From Rhizobium sp. BK251 (GTDB taxonomy: Bacteria > Pseudomonadota > Alphaproteobacteria > Rhizobiales > Rhizobiaceae), in the NCBI RefSeq assembly GCF_004345245.1, contig NZ_SLUQ01000004.1:310001-374000 (forward strand): a DNA stretch of 64,000 bases, read 5' to 3'. The notes below the pieces were generated by a model. That model was not told the DNA's origin, did not search any database, and saw only the letters and a list, made by a program, of their open reading frames with translations. The position numbers and the translations under genes are program-made. Within the stretch, counting starts at the first letter, position 1. The number at the start of each line of letters is the position of its first letter. Shown here in pieces: positions 1-8,747 of this stretch.

Positions 1-699
1 GCCCGCGACAAATTTATTAGCCGGCTTATCATATAGATCCAGCGGCTGCCCCTGCTGCTCGATGACGCCTTCCCTCATGACCACGACGTGATCGGCCATG
101 GTCATGGCCTCGATCTGGTCGTGGGTGACATAGACCGAGGTTGCATGCAGGCGATCATGCAGGGCGCGGATCTCCTTGCGCATGTGGACGCGCAGCGCCG
201 CATCGAGGTTCGACAGCGGCTCGTCGAAGAGGAAGGCCTTGGGATGGCGGATGATCGCGCGGCTCATGGCGACGCGCTGGCGCTGGCCGCCGGAAAGCTC
301 GCGCGGGTAGCGCTTCAGGAGGCGCGAAAGCCCGGTGGTGGCGGCGACTTCCTCGGCCGCCTTCTTCGCCTCGGCCTTGGCGACGCCGCGTATGCGCAGG
401 CTGTAGGTCAGGTTTTCCTCGACGGTCATGTGCGGATAGAGCGCATAGGACTGGAAGACCATGGCGACGTCGCGCTTGCGCGGCGGCACATTGTTCATCA
501 GCTCGCCGGCGATCTTCAACTCGCCCTCGGTGATGGTTTCCAGGCCCGCGAGGGAGCGAAGAAGAGTGGACTTCCCGCAACCCGACGGACCCACCAGGGC
601 GACGAACGTGCCCTTGGCGATCGACAGGTTGATGTTTTTCAGGGCGTGAAACGCACCGTAATGCTTGTTGACGCCGCTGAGCTCGATCTGATTGGTCAT
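1..699 (-). CDS. Sugar ABC transporter ATP-binding protein (MalK/UgpC type), 3' part off the window
   Basis: This is the nucleotide-binding subunit of the sugar importer encoded just upstream on the same strand. Only the first 233 codons are present and the frame stays open to the left edge; full family members are about 350-370 residues, so the C-terminal regulatory (TOBE) domain is missing. The protein begins [20 protein letters not shown]. It has Walker [10 protein letters not shown] near residue 37, the Q-loop in [11 protein letters not shown], the ABC signature LSGGQRQR, Walker [12 protein letters not shown] and the H-loop in VYVTHDQ. Its ATG overlaps the stop of the preceding permease (ATGA), so translation is coupled. 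The family assignment is firm; the sugar is unknown. Confidence 0.93.
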   Translation of the reverse strand, partial: MTNQIELSGVNKHYGAFHALKNINLSIAKGTFVALVGPSGCGKSTLLRSLAGLETITEGELKIAGELMNNVPPRKRDVAMVFQSYALYPHMTVEENLTYSLRIRGVAKAEAKKAAEEVAATTGLSRLLKRYPRELSGGQRQRVAMSRAIIRHPKAFLFDEPLSNLDAALRVHMRKEIRALHDRLHATSVYVTHDQIEAMTMADHVVVMREGVIEQQGQPLDLYDKPANKFVAG

Positions 700-1523
700 T
701 TGAGGGCTCCAGAGGTGAGGCCGGATACGATGCGGCGCTGCAAGAGAACAAAGATGGCAAGGATCGGCGTCACATACATCGTGGCGTAGGCCATGATGTT
801 GTTCCACTCATTGGTATTCGGCCCCATGAAGGAATTGAGGCCGACGCTCGCCGGCTGAAGTTCGGCCGCCTGGATCATCGACTTCGAATAGACGAATTCG
901 CCGAAGGCCTGCATGAAGATGAGGATGGCGCTGACGAGGATGCCGTTGCGGGCAAGCGGCAGCACGATGTTGAAGAAAGCGCCGACGCGGGAATTGCCGT
1001 CGACGAGGGCTGCCTCCTCGAGTTCCATCGGCACCGCCATGAAGGTGGCGCGCACCAGCACGACGAAGAAGGGCATGCTCTTGGCGGCAATCGAGATCAC
1101 CACGGCGAGCCGCGGATAGTCCAGCATGCCAAGCTGCGAGAAGCCGACGAAGATCGGGGTCACCATCAGCGATGCCGGCAGAACCTGCAGCATCAGGATG
1201 AGGAAGAGGCCGATATCGACCCAGATGTTGCGGTAACGCGCCAGCACGTAGGCGCAGCCGACGCCAAGTACGGTGATGAGCGTCACCGAGCCGAGCGCGA
1301 TGACCAGGGAGTTCCAGAGATAGCGCCCCATCCCGCGACTTTCCCACACATAGCCGTAGGTGCCCCATTGGGGATCGCTCGGCCAGAAGCTAGGCGGTGT
1401 GGCAAACATCTCGGAGCCGCTCTTCAGCGCCGTGATGTACATCCAGTAGAGGGGGAAGAGGTAGATCGCCGCCATGACAATGGCGATCGCGAGCATCAGG
1501 CGGTTGCGCATTGTCTCGGTCAT
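696..1523 (-). CDS. Sugar ABC transporter inner-membrane permease (MalG type)
   Basis: A 275-residue permease of the MalG/binding-protein-dependent transport family. It starts with a short cytoplasmic tail and a first membrane helix ([19 protein letters not shown]). The EAA loop that contacts the ATPase is visible as [23 protein letters not shown]. Six membrane segments are expected from the hydrophobic pattern. It overlaps the upstream MalF-type permease by 4 bases (ATGA) and the downstream ATPase by 4 bases, so the three form one translational unit. The role is import of a sugar or sugar derivative delivered by the binding protein at 2532-3764. Confidence 0.93.
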   Translation of the reverse strand: MTETMRNRLMLAIAIVMAAIYLFPLYWMYITALKSGSEMFATPPSFWPSDPQWGTYGYVWESRGMGRYLWNSLVIALGSVTLITVLGVGCAYVLARYRNIWVDIGLFLILMLQVLPASLMVTPIFVGFSQLGMLDYPRLAVVISIAAKSMPFFVVLVRATFMAVPMELEEAALVDGNSRVGAFFNIVLPLARNGILVSAILIFMQAFGEFVYSKSMIQAAELQPASVGLNSFMGPNTNEWNNIMAYATMYVTPILAIFVLLQRRIVSGLTSGALK

Positions 1524-2422
1524 CCGCGCACCTCATGGCGTGTCGAGCGGACATAGACGACAGAGGCGAACATGACGAACACGATCATGATAACGGAGAT
1601 CGTCGCGCCCTTGGCGAAATCATACTGGCGGAAGGACAGATCCCAGGCCCAGTATTGCGTGACGTTGGACGAATTGTTCGGTCCGCCTGACGTGATCGCC
1701 GCGAAGAGGTCGAACTGCTGCAGCGTAAAGATCAGGCCGAGGGCGACAATGGCGCCGATCGTCGAGCGCATCATCGGCAGCGTGATCGTCCAGAAGCGCT
1801 GCCAGGCATTGGCGCCGTCGAGTTCGGCCGCTTCGTAGAGATCGCCGGGAATGCCGGAAAGACCAACCGAGAGCAGGATCATGTTGAAGGCGGTGCCGAG
1901 CCAGACATTGGCGATGATCACGGCATAGAGCGAGAAATGAGGGTCCGAGCGCCAGAAGATGTTGCTGCTGATGATGCCGCTTTCCTTCAGGATGAAATTC
2001 AGGACCCCGAAATCGCCTGAAAGAATCCAGTTCCAGATCGCGCCGACGACGAGACCGGGCATGACCCAGGACACCAGAAACAGCCCGCGCAGCCACGACG
2101 CGCCGGGAAAGTTGACCCAGAAGAACAGCGCCAGGCCGAAGCCGATCAGGAACTGGCCGGCAATGGACCCGACGACAAAGATCACGGTGTTGCGGAAAAT
2201 CGGCCAGGTTTCCGGCTGCGCGAAGAGGTCGGTATAGTTCTTGAAGCCGACGAAAGGACGCGAGAAGGTCCCGAGGCTGAACATGTCGACCTCCTGGAAG
2301 CTCATCACGACATTGTAGATGAGCGGCAGGCCCGCCATGACGAATAGAAAGGCGAGCGGAAAGGCGACAAGCGCGATATCGAAGCCGCGGCCGTCCCTGA
2401 CGCTGGAAAGAATCCTTTTCAT
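1520..2422 (-). CDS. Sugar ABC transporter inner-membrane permease (MalF type)
   Basis: A 300-residue permease partner of the MalG-type protein. The first helix is FDIALVAFPLAFLFVMAGLPLIYNVV and the EAA loop reads DLYEAAELDGANAWQRFWTITLP, which marks it as a carbohydrate-uptake permease. A good ribosome site (GGAGG, about 5 bases ahead of the ATG) supports the start at 2422. It lies 109 bases after the binding-protein gene, a gap that carries a strong hairpin, and overlaps the next permease by 4 bases. No sign of disruption. Confidence 0.93.
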   Translation of the reverse strand: MKRILSSVRDGRGFDIALVAFPLAFLFVMAGLPLIYNVVMSFQEVDMFSLGTFSRPFVGFKNYTDLFAQPETWPIFRNTVIFVVGSIAGQFLIGFGLALFFWVNFPGASWLRGLFLVSWVMPGLVVGAIWNWILSGDFGVLNFILKESGIISSNIFWRSDPHFSLYAVIIANVWLGTAFNMILLSVGLSGIPGDLYEAAELDGANAWQRFWTITLPMMRSTIGAIVALGLIFTLQQFDLFAAITSGGPNNSSNVTQYWAWDLSFRQYDFAKGATISVIMIVFVMFASVVYVRSTRHEVRG

Positions 2423-2496
2423 CGGTCCTCCGATACTCCGAACGGGGCTGCCCTGCGCTTCCGCCTCAAGACAGCTCCCGTCGGGAGGAAATGACG

Positions 2497-2516
2497 GGAT
2501 GGCCCAGGAGCCATCC
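2497..2516 (-). other. Intercistronic hairpin between binding-protein and permease genes
   Basis: GGATGGC and GCCATCC form a perfect 7-bp stem around a 6-base loop. A second small hairpin (CTCCC-gtc-GGGAG) lies nearby at 2475-2487. Both are within the 109-bp gap after the stop of the binding-protein gene. In ABC importer operons such hairpins commonly protect the upstream mRNA segment and let the binding protein be made in excess. That role is inferred here. Confidence 0.5.
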
Positions 2517-2531
2517 GGTTATGCTGGGGGA

Positions 2532-3764
2532 TCAGCCGAGCACGGCATTGATCTTTTCGGCAGCCTGATCAAGCGCGTCCTTGGGGCTCATCTGGCCAGT
2601 CAGGGCAGCCTGGATGGCGTCCTGGATCGCCTTGGAGATCTTCGGCCATTGCGGATGCGGGCCGCGCGGCTTGGCATACTTCAGCTGCTCGATGAAGACC
2701 TTGAGCGCCTCATCCTTGAGCGGTTCGCCGGTCGCCGGAATGGTGATGTCGGAACGGGCCGGAAGCTGGCCGTAGTTCTTGAACATCTTGTCGTCCTGCG
2801 AGGCGAAGAATTCGAGAGCCTTGAATGCCTCGGCCGGGTGCTTCGTGCTGGCAAAGACGGCCCAGTTGAAATCACCCATGGCCGACGAGCGCTCGGCGCC
2901 TTCCGTCGGGACCGGAAGCAGCGCAACGCCCCAGTCGAACTTGGCTTCCTTCATCATGCGGTCGAGTTCCCACGGACCCGAGATCGCCATGGCCGCGTTT
3001 CCGGAATTGAAGGTGCCGGTCGAATCCCACTGACCGCGTGTCAGCGTATCCGGCGAGGCAAGCTTCTCGTCCATGATGGTCTTCCAGGTCTCGAGCGCCT
3101 TCACGGCACCGTCGGAATTGATATGCTCGTAGCTGCCGCCAGCCATCTGCGCCCAGGGAAGGAACTGGAAGGTGCCCTCCTCATTCGCCTTGGCGGAGAA
3201 TGCCAGGCCATAGACGTTCTTGGCCGGATCCGTCAGCTTGCGCGCATCCTCGACGAGCTCGTCCCAGGTCTGCGGCGGCTTGTTCGGGTCGAGGCCCTTC
3301 GCCTTGAACATGTCCTTGTTGTAGTAAAGGGCAATCGTGTTCGTCGCCTTAGGAATGCCGTAGTATTTGCCGTCCCACTCGACCGACTTCAGCGGACCGG
3401 GGAAATAATTGTCCGGCTTGATGACCGTCGATTTCGAGATCATGTCGGTGAGATCGAGAAAGGCGCCGCGCGAGGAAAACAGCGCGTGCTCCGGATTGTC
3501 GACCGCGATGATGTCGGGTGCCTGGCCCGTCGCGTAGGCGCGCATCGCTTCGGTGACGACGTCATCGAACTGGATCAGACGGTATTCGATCTTGATGCCG
3601 TTGTTCTGGGCGTTGAATTCCTTGACGAGGTTCGGTGCCGGCTGGATGTCCTTGTCCAGAGACCAGAGCGTCAGCGTCACGTCTTCCGCCTTGGCGGCAA
3701 GACCGAAAAGCGAGACGCCTGCCAGCGCGAGGGCGCCTATCATTGCGAATTTGCGGATACCCAT
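2532..3764 (-). CDS. Extracellular sugar-binding protein of ABC transporter (family 1)
   Basis: A 410-residue periplasmic solute-binding protein. The N-terminal signal peptide ([28 protein letters not shown]) has an AxA-type cleavage site near residue 26. The mature part starts [11 protein letters not shown], as in MalE/UgpB-like sugar-binding proteins, and contains [11 protein letters not shown] and the family motif [10 protein letters not shown]. The ribosome site GGAGGAGAACC precedes the ATG. Hairpins sit both upstream (3797-3819) and downstream (2497-2516), consistent with a separately stabilised transcript segment. The ligand cannot be read from sequence; the neighbouring isomerase and oxidoreductase suggest a polyol or uncommon sugar. 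Confidence 0.93.
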   Translation of the reverse strand: MGIRKFAMIGALALAGVSLFGLAAKAEDVTLTLWSLDKDIQPAPNLVKEFNAQNNGIKIEYRLIQFDDVVTEAMRAYATGQAPDIIAVDNPEHALFSSRGAFLDLTDMISKSTVIKPDNYFPGPLKSVEWDGKYYGIPKATNTIALYYNKDMFKAKGLDPNKPPQTWDELVEDARKLTDPAKNVYGLAFSAKANEEGTFQFLPWAQMAGGSYEHINSDGAVKALETWKTIMDEKLASPDTLTRGQWDSTGTFNSGNAAMAISGPWELDRMMKEAKFDWGVALLPVPTEGAERSSAMGDFNWAVFASTKHPAEAFKALEFFASQDDKMFKNYGQLPARSDITIPATGEPLKDEALKVFIEQLKYAKPRGPHPQWPKISKAIQDAIQAALTGQMSPKDALDQAAEKINAVLG

Positions 3765-3796
3765 GGTTCTCCTCCTTGGTGGTTATCCTGTCGGAA

Positions 3797-3819
3797 GCCG
3801 GCGATACCTCCTCGCCGGC
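3797..3819 (-). other. Hairpin in the leader of the binding-protein gene
   Basis: GCCGGCGA and TCGCCGGC make a perfect 8-bp stem with a 7-base loop, in the 65-bp gap between the isomerase gene and the binding-protein gene. There is no U-run after it on the minus strand, so it is more likely an mRNA processing or stability element than a terminator. Confidence 0.45.
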
Positions 3820-3829
3820 TGCGATTTCA

Positions 3830-4732
3830 TCAGACCGGATCGACGACGAAATCGCCGCCCCGGGCATGCTTCAAGTAGTTCAGCCCGTGGACCTGACCGG
3901 TCATCTCGAGCGCATCGCGGTAGACCGGGTCGTGCCAGCCTTCGATGTCGATCGAACCGGACCAGCCGGCAAGCCGCAGCTCGGAGATGATGTCCGTCCA
4001 GTTGCTGTCGCCGAAGCCCGGCGTGCGCATGAAGACGAACTTCTCCTTGCCGAAGATCCCGTGCTCCTTGATGACATCCCAGCGGATCGTCGCGTCCTTG
4101 CCGTGCACATGGAAGATCTTCTTGGCCCATTTGCGGATCTGCGGCAGCGGCTCGATCAGATAGACCATCTGGTGGCACGGCTCCCATTCGAGGCCGATAT
4201 TGTCGTCCGGCGTCTCGTTGAACATCAGCTCCCAGGCGTCGGGATTGTGCGCGATGTTCCAGTCACCGGTCGCCCAGTTGCCATCCATGGCGCAGTTTTC
4301 GAAGGCGATCTTGACGCCCTTGTCGGCTGCGCGCTTGGCAAGCTCGCTCCAGACCTTGCGGTAGCGCGGCAGGCTGTCGGTCAGTGGCCTGTTGCGGATG
4401 CGGCCGGTGAAGCCCGCAACGCAGGTGGCCCCGAAATGATGGGCGTTGTCGATGCAGTCCTTCCAGCCCTGCAGCGTCTGCTGGTCGATCTCGGTGTCCT
4501 CGAGCGGATTGCCGAACATGCCGAGCGTCGAAATCGTGATGTCGCGGTCGCCGATGGCATTGACGCAGCGCTTGCCGAGCTCGGCAATATCCTGCCCGTT
4601 GGTGGTCTGCCAGAAGAAGGGTTCGAAACTCTCGAAACCGAGGTCTGCGATCTGGGAAATGCGCTTGTCGGCGCCGCCCTTGGTGGCGCTGACCATGGTA
4701 CCGATGCGAATGGACTTTGCTGGGTTACTCAC
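3830..4732 (-). CDS. Sugar phosphate isomerase/epimerase (AP endonuclease 2-like TIM barrel)
   Basis: A 300-residue protein of the xylose-isomerase-like TIM-barrel family that contains hexulose isomerases, inosose dehydratases and related sugar epimerases. Metal-binding candidates are visible: Glu in KIAFENCAM, Glu in GLEWEPCH, His in FHVHGKD and Glu in GSIDIEGWHDP. The start is a GTG at 4732 with AAGGATCGAG ahead of it; the A-A-G-G overlaps the TAA stop of the oxidoreductase, so the two are tightly linked (11-bp gap). It most likely isomerises or dehydrates the sugar brought in by the ABC system. The precise substrate is unknown. Confidence 0.85.
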   Translation of the reverse strand: MSNPAKSIRIGTMVSATKGGADKRISQIADLGFESFEPFFWQTTNGQDIAELGKRCVNAIGDRDITISTLGMFGNPLEDTEIDQQTLQGWKDCIDNAHHFGATCVAGFTGRIRNRPLTDSLPRYRKVWSELAKRAADKGVKIAFENCAMDGNWATGDWNIAHNPDAWELMFNETPDDNIGLEWEPCHQMVYLIEPLPQIRKWAKKIFHVHGKDATIRWDVIKEHGIFGKEKFVFMRTPGFGDSNWTDIISELRLAGWSGSIDIEGWHDPVYRDALEMTGQVHGLNYLKHARGGDFVVDPV

Positions 4733-4743
4733 GATCTCGATCC

Positions 4744-5778
4744 TTATGCTGAAATTTCGATACGCTTGCCTGTCTTGGCGCTCTCGATTGCGCCGAAGAC
4801 CATGGCTAGGCTTCTGATATTGTCGGAGCTGGCGGTCTCGGGCCGCTTGCCGGTCCTGATCGCTTCAACGAAGCTTGCGATGACGCTGGCATGGCCATGC
4901 GTTTCCTGTTCGTCGGCGGGTGAAAGCACCTCGACCGGTGAGAAGCCGTGCAGAAGTCCGGGCTCCTGCCCTGCCACCGCAGCGCTGAAGGTATCGCCAC
5001 CGTCCCAGGTGAGCATTCCCTTGGAGCCGACGAGGCGCCATTGGCTCTCCCAGCTCGTGCGCTCGCCTTCGGCGCACCAGGAGCCGCGATAGGTAAAGAC
5101 GACATCGTCCGAGAATTCGAAGGTGGCATTGGCAGTCGCGCCGTGGCGATACCAGGAACCCTTCGGATTCTTCTCGACGCAATACACAGCGAGCGGCTTC
5201 TTGTCGGCGACGAAGCGGGCCGCATCGAAGGTGTGGATCGCCATGTCGAGGAGCAGCACGTTGTCCATCTCCTCGCGGAAACCGCCGAAATGCGGAGCGA
5301 TGAAGAAGTCGCAATGGATGCCGGTCAGTTCCCCGATCGCACCACTTTCGACGAAGCGGCGCATGCGCCGGACGCCCGAGATGAAGCGGCGGTTCTGGAT
5401 GATCGCGTGGATCCGGCCGGTCTCGGCCGCAAGATCGATGAGCGCCGCGCCTTCCCCAAGCGAGGTCGCCATCGGCTTCTCGCTGAGCACGTGGCAACCC
5501 GCCTTGAGTGCCGTCGAAACGACGTCGAAACGGGCGGCGGGGATAACGACGTCGAACACGATGTCGGCTTTGGTCTTCGCAATTACGTCGGCAAGGTCAC
5601 TGCCGATGACGGCATCGCCGAGACCGAATTCCGCGGCGAGCTTTTCGGCAGCCGCCGGATTGACGTCGACAAGACCCTTGACCTCCATCGCTTCGGCGAG
5701 GGTCTGGTTTTCCTTGATGGCGCGCAGCCAGCCCTTGGACATAGCTCCGCACCCGCAGAGAACGGCATTGAATTTCAC
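4744..5778 (-). CDS. Gfo/Idh/MocA-family NAD(P)-dependent oxidoreductase
   Basis: A 344-residue dehydrogenase. The N-terminal Rossmann fold begins MKFNAVLCGCGAMSKGWL with a GCGxM variant of the nucleotide loop. The family motif HVLSEKPMA (Glu-Lys-Pro) is near residue 95, and a C-terminal substrate domain follows. The start is GTG at 5778, preceded by GGAGGAAAT. It is the first gene of the minus-strand operon and lies directly downstream of the paired LacI-type operators at 5824-5858. It probably oxidises the sugar or polyol handled by the pathway; related proteins act on inositol, glucose or trehalose derivatives. Confidence 0.9.
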   Translation of the reverse strand: MKFNAVLCGCGAMSKGWLRAIKENQTLAEAMEVKGLVDVNPAAAEKLAAEFGLGDAVIGSDLADVIAKTKADIVFDVVIPAARFDVVSTALKAGCHVLSEKPMATSLGEGAALIDLAAETGRIHAIIQNRRFISGVRRMRRFVESGAIGELTGIHCDFFIAPHFGGFREEMDNVLLLDMAIHTFDAARFVADKKPLAVYCVEKNPKGSWYRHGATANATFEFSDDVVFTYRGSWCAEGERTSWESQWRLVGSKGMLTWDGGDTFSAAVAGQEPGLLHGFSPVEVLSPADEQETHGHASVIASFVEAIRTGKRPETASSDNIRSLAMVFGAIESAKTGKRIEISA

Positions 5779-5823
5779 GATTTCCTCCAGCAGGGCGCTT
5801 CAGTTTTCCTCCCAAAGCGCTAC

Positions 5824-5837
5824 CGTAAACGTTTACG
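5824..5837. promoter_or_regulatory. LacI-family operator 1 (perfect palindrome)
   Basis: CGTAAACGTTTACG is a perfect 14-bp palindrome with the central CG typical of LacI/GalR-family operators. It lies 46 bases upstream of the oxidoreductase start, a position suited to block transcription of the minus-strand operon. Confidence 0.85.
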
Positions 5838-5846
5838 ACACTAATC

Positions 5847-5858
5847 GGAAACGTTTAC
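5847..5858. promoter_or_regulatory. LacI-family operator 2
   Basis: GGAAACGTTTAC shares the AAACGTTT core with operator 1. The two centres are 22 bp apart, about two helical turns, so two repressor dimers could sit on the same DNA face. Confidence 0.75.
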
Positions 5859-6027
5859 TGCTGTCAATAGCAGCTCGATATATCGAAATTGCGATGTAAA
5901 TCATTGCTATCGCCGGGTCTTTGCCTGATGCAGCCACCGGCCGGGCAAAAAAGAATCTTCCCTGGTCGTGACCGCAAGGCACAATCGGGTGCAGTTGGCG
6001 ATCCACCGCTCCATGGGGACACTTTCC

Positions 6028-6039
6028 GTAAACGTTTTC
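6028..6039. promoter_or_regulatory. LacI-family operator 3, before the regulator gene
   Basis: GTAAACGTTTTC carries the same AAACGTTT core, 48 bases upstream of the LacI start codon. Its centre is 181 bp from operator 2. It suggests autoregulation and possible looping. Confidence 0.7.
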
Positions 6040-6087
6040 CTATGGCAATAAAGGAGTAGAAATCCTCAGGAGGAGCGCCTGCCACAG

Positions 6088-7128
6088 ATGAAGGGAATCC
6101 GTCAGCTTGCCAAGCATCTCGACATCTCGATCGGGACCGTCTCACGTGCGCTAAACGGCAAGTCGGATGTGAACGAGGAGACGCGCAAGCGCGTCCTCGC
6201 CGCCGCCGAGGAATTCGGCTACGTCGCAAACCAATCCGGGCGCAGCCTCCGGCAGGGGACGACCAATGTCATCGGCCTTATGATCGAATCGAGCAAGGAG
6301 ACGGTCGAGAACAGCGACAACTTCTTTCTCGGCGTCACCGGCGGCCTGCAGACCGTGCTCGCTCGCCACAACCTCGATCTCGTCATGCTTCCTTGCCCGA
6401 GCGACGAAGACCCTTACGAATATCTGAAGCGCATGGTGGCGCGGCGGGTGGTCGATGCGATGATCATCTCCGCCACCCAGCGGATAGACCGGCGCATCGA
6501 CCTGCTCGTCAAAGCAAAGATTCCGTTCGTCGGGCTTGGCCGCAGTTCCTCCGGCGGCGACAGCTACACCTGGATCGACCTCGATTTCGAGGGTGTCGCG
6601 ACCTCCGCTGTCGACCGGCTGGTTGCCAAGGGCCATCGCCGCATCGCGATCGCCGCACCGTCGACCGACATCAATCTCGGCTACGTTTTCGTCGACGCCT
6701 ATCGGCAGGCGCTGGAGAGGCACGGTATCGACTACGATCCGGAGCTTGTAATCCGTGTAAAATCCAGCGAGCAGGGAGGCTATCAGGCCGGACACGAGCT
6801 CCTGATGATCCAGGAAAAACCGACCGCGATCATCCTGATCTACGAGCTGATGGCCATCGGGCTCTATCGCCGTCTCGTCGAGGCAGGGATCGTGCCCGGC
6901 CGTGATCTCGCGGTCATCGGCTTCCGCGAAGAACCGCGCGCGAAATTCCTGCAGCCGACGCTCACCTGCTTTCGCATGTCGCTGCGTGATCTCGGCGTCG
7001 AGCTCGCCGAAACCCTGCTTGCCACGATGCCCGCCTATGCCGATTCCTATCCGAAGGGTGCCCGCAACACGATCTGGCCGCTTGAGCTCGTCCCTGGAGA
7101 GAGCGATGCTTTTGCTCTCGATTCCTGA
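6088..7128 (+). CDS. LacI-family transcriptional regulator
   Basis: A 346-residue repressor. The helix-turn-helix is at the N terminus (KGIRQLAKHLDISIGTVSRA, residues 2-21) followed by the hinge region. The rest is a periplasmic-binding-protein-like sensor domain (GLMIESSKE... to the C terminus). AGGAGGAG lies about 12 bases before the ATG. It is divergent from the sugar operon and matching operators lie in the shared gap, so it very likely controls that operon and itself. The effector is unknown. Confidence 0.93.
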   Translation: MKGIRQLAKHLDISIGTVSRALNGKSDVNEETRKRVLAAAEEFGYVANQSGRSLRQGTTNVIGLMIESSKETVENSDNFFLGVTGGLQTVLARHNLDLVMLPCPSDEDPYEYLKRMVARRVVDAMIISATQRIDRRIDLLVKAKIPFVGLGRSSSGGDSYTWIDLDFEGVATSAVDRLVAKGHRRIAIAAPSTDINLGYVFVDAYRQALERHGIDYDPELVIRVKSSEQGGYQAGHELLMIQEKPTAIILIYELMAIGLYRRLVEAGIVPGRDLAVIGFREEPRAKFLQPTLTCFRMSLRDLGVELAETLLATMPAYADSYPKGARNTIWPLELVPGESDAFALDS

Positions 7129-7226
7129 CGCCGGTTGATCCCGCTCGAAGCGTGCCCGTCTTCCTCCGGTCGTCCAACTCGTCTAAGCCTTCGCGGATTG
7201 ACGGGATTCGGCGAAGAGGACTACGC

Positions 7227-8741
7227 ATGGCGAACATTCTGCTTATCACCGCGGATCAATGGCGCGGAGATTGCCTCTCGGCCGTCGGCCATCCCAGAAT
7301 GAAGACACCGAATGTCGATGCACTCGCCCGCGAGGGCGTGCTGTTCCGCCGGCACTTTGCCGGTGCCGCACCCTGCTCGCCGGCCCGCGCGACGCTCTAT
7401 ACCGGCCTCTACCAGATGAACCATCGCGTCTGCCGCAACGGCTCGCCGCTCGACGCACGCTTCGACAATCTGGCACTTGCGGCGCGACGCGCCGGCTACG
7501 ACCCGACCCTTTTTGGCTATACCGACACTGCGCCCGATCCGCGCGGCATGGATGCGAACGACCCGCATCTGACGACCTACGAGGGCGTCCTGCCCGGCTT
7601 CACGGCGCGCCAGCTTCTGCCCGAGCATGAAAAGCAGTGGCTCTCCTGGCTGCGCGAGCGCGGCCATGCCGATGCCACGAGCCGCGATATCCACATTCCA
7701 GTCGGCGCTCGGCCGGGCGAAATCTCCAACAAGGCGCCCGCCTACTCCAAGGACGAGACCCAGACCGCCTTCATGACCGGCGAGTTCATTCGCTGGCTCG
7801 GCGAACAGGATGCGCCATGGTTTGCCCATGTCTCGTTCCTGAGGCCGCACCCACCCTTTTCCGTTCCGGCGCCCTATAACACCATGTTCGACCCGTCCAC
7901 GGACGGGACCATCGCACGGGCCCCAAAGCGCGAGACCGAGGCTGCCGCACATCCTTATCTCGCCTACGCGATTGAGGGCCTGAACAAGTCGAGCTTCATT
8001 CATGGCGCGCAAGGCCCGGCCGGCGACTGGGATGCAGGGGATTTTGCGGCGATCCGCGCGATCTACCACGGCATGATCGCCGAGGTCGACGCGCAGCTCG
8101 GCCGCATCTGGCAGGCGCTGAAAGATAGCGGCGCCTGGGAGGATACGCTCATCGTCTTTACCTCCGATCATGCGGAGATGGCCGGCGACCACTGGTCTCT
8201 CGGCAAGGGAGGCTTTTTCGACGGAAGCTATCACGTGCCGCTCGTCATTCGCGATCCGAAACGCGCTTCCTCCGCCGGGCACCAGATCGATCGGTTCACC
8301 AGCGCGGCCGATATCTTCCCCACGCTCTCCGACTATATCGGCGCAGCACCGGGCAACCATGTCGACGGCGACACGCTGATGCCGTTTCTGGATGGGCAGG
8401 AGCCGTCGCAATGGCGCGACGCGGCCTTCTGGGAGTTCGATTTCCGTGACATCGCCAATGGCGAGGCGGAGCGGCACTTTGGCTTGCGGTCGAACCAATG
8501 CAATCTCGCCGTCATTCGCGACGACCGCTTCAAATACGTGCATTTCGCCGGCCTGCCGGCCCTGCTCTTCGACCTCCAGAACGATCCGATGGAGCTCGAA
8601 AACCGCGCCACCGACCCGGCCTATGCGGCCGTCAGGCTGGAATATGCCGAGAAGCTCCTGTCGCTGCGCGCCCGGCATCTCGACCAGACGCTCGCCTATA
8701 CGGAGCTTACCGAGAAGGGGCCGGTCAGTTACCGGCCCTGA
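7227..8741 (+). CDS. Sulfatase / phosphonate monoester hydrolase family protein
   Basis: A 504-residue member of the alkaline phosphatase/sulfatase superfamily. The start at 7227 (MANILLITADQWRGD) is preferred over an earlier in-frame start because the family normally begins with this strand and its metal-binding Asp. The formylglycine motif CSPAR lies at residues 50-54, so Cys50 is the predicted catalytic residue after oxidation. Asp and His metal ligands appear in TSDHAEM. No signal peptide is visible, so it is probably cytoplasmic. It follows the LacI gene by 98 bp on the same strand and may act on a sulfated or phosphonylated sugar of that pathway, but this is only contextual. Confidence 0.88.
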   Translation: MANILLITADQWRGDCLSAVGHPRMKTPNVDALAREGVLFRRHFAGAAPCSPARATLYTGLYQMNHRVCRNGSPLDARFDNLALAARRAGYDPTLFGYTDTAPDPRGMDANDPHLTTYEGVLPGFTARQLLPEHEKQWLSWLRERGHADATSRDIHIPVGARPGEISNKAPAYSKDETQTAFMTGEFIRWLGEQDAPWFAHVSFLRPHPPFSVPAPYNTMFDPSTDGTIARAPKRETEAAAHPYLAYAIEGLNKSSFIHGAQGPAGDWDAGDFAAIRAIYHGMIAEVDAQLGRIWQALKDSGAWEDTLIVFTSDHAEMAGDHWSLGKGGFFDGSYHVPLVIRDPKRASSAGHQIDRFTSAADIFPTLSDYIGAAPGNHVDGDTLMPFLDGQEPSQWRDAAFWEFDFRDIANGEAERHFGLRSNQCNLAVIRDDRFKYVHFAGLPALLFDLQNDPMELENRATDPAYAAVRLEYAEKLLSLRARHLDQTLAYTELTEKGPVSYRP

Positions 8742-8747
8742 AGCATC

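Larger units (their letters stand above)
5779..6087. promoter_or_regulatory. Divergent control region of the sugar operon and the LacI gene
   Basis: This 309-bp gap separates the minus-strand catabolic operon from the plus-strand LacI gene and must contain both promoters. It holds three LacI-type operators (listed separately) and a perfect 12-bp palindrome TCGATATATCGA at 5875-5886. The region is visibly richer in A and T than the genes beside it. No coding sequence is evident. Confidence 0.75.

Noticed and set aside
2319..3878. 519-codon plus-strand frame opposite the sugar-binding protein gene
   Set aside because: Composition and lack of motifs mark it as a shadow of the minus-strand gene, whose signal peptide and family motifs are clear.
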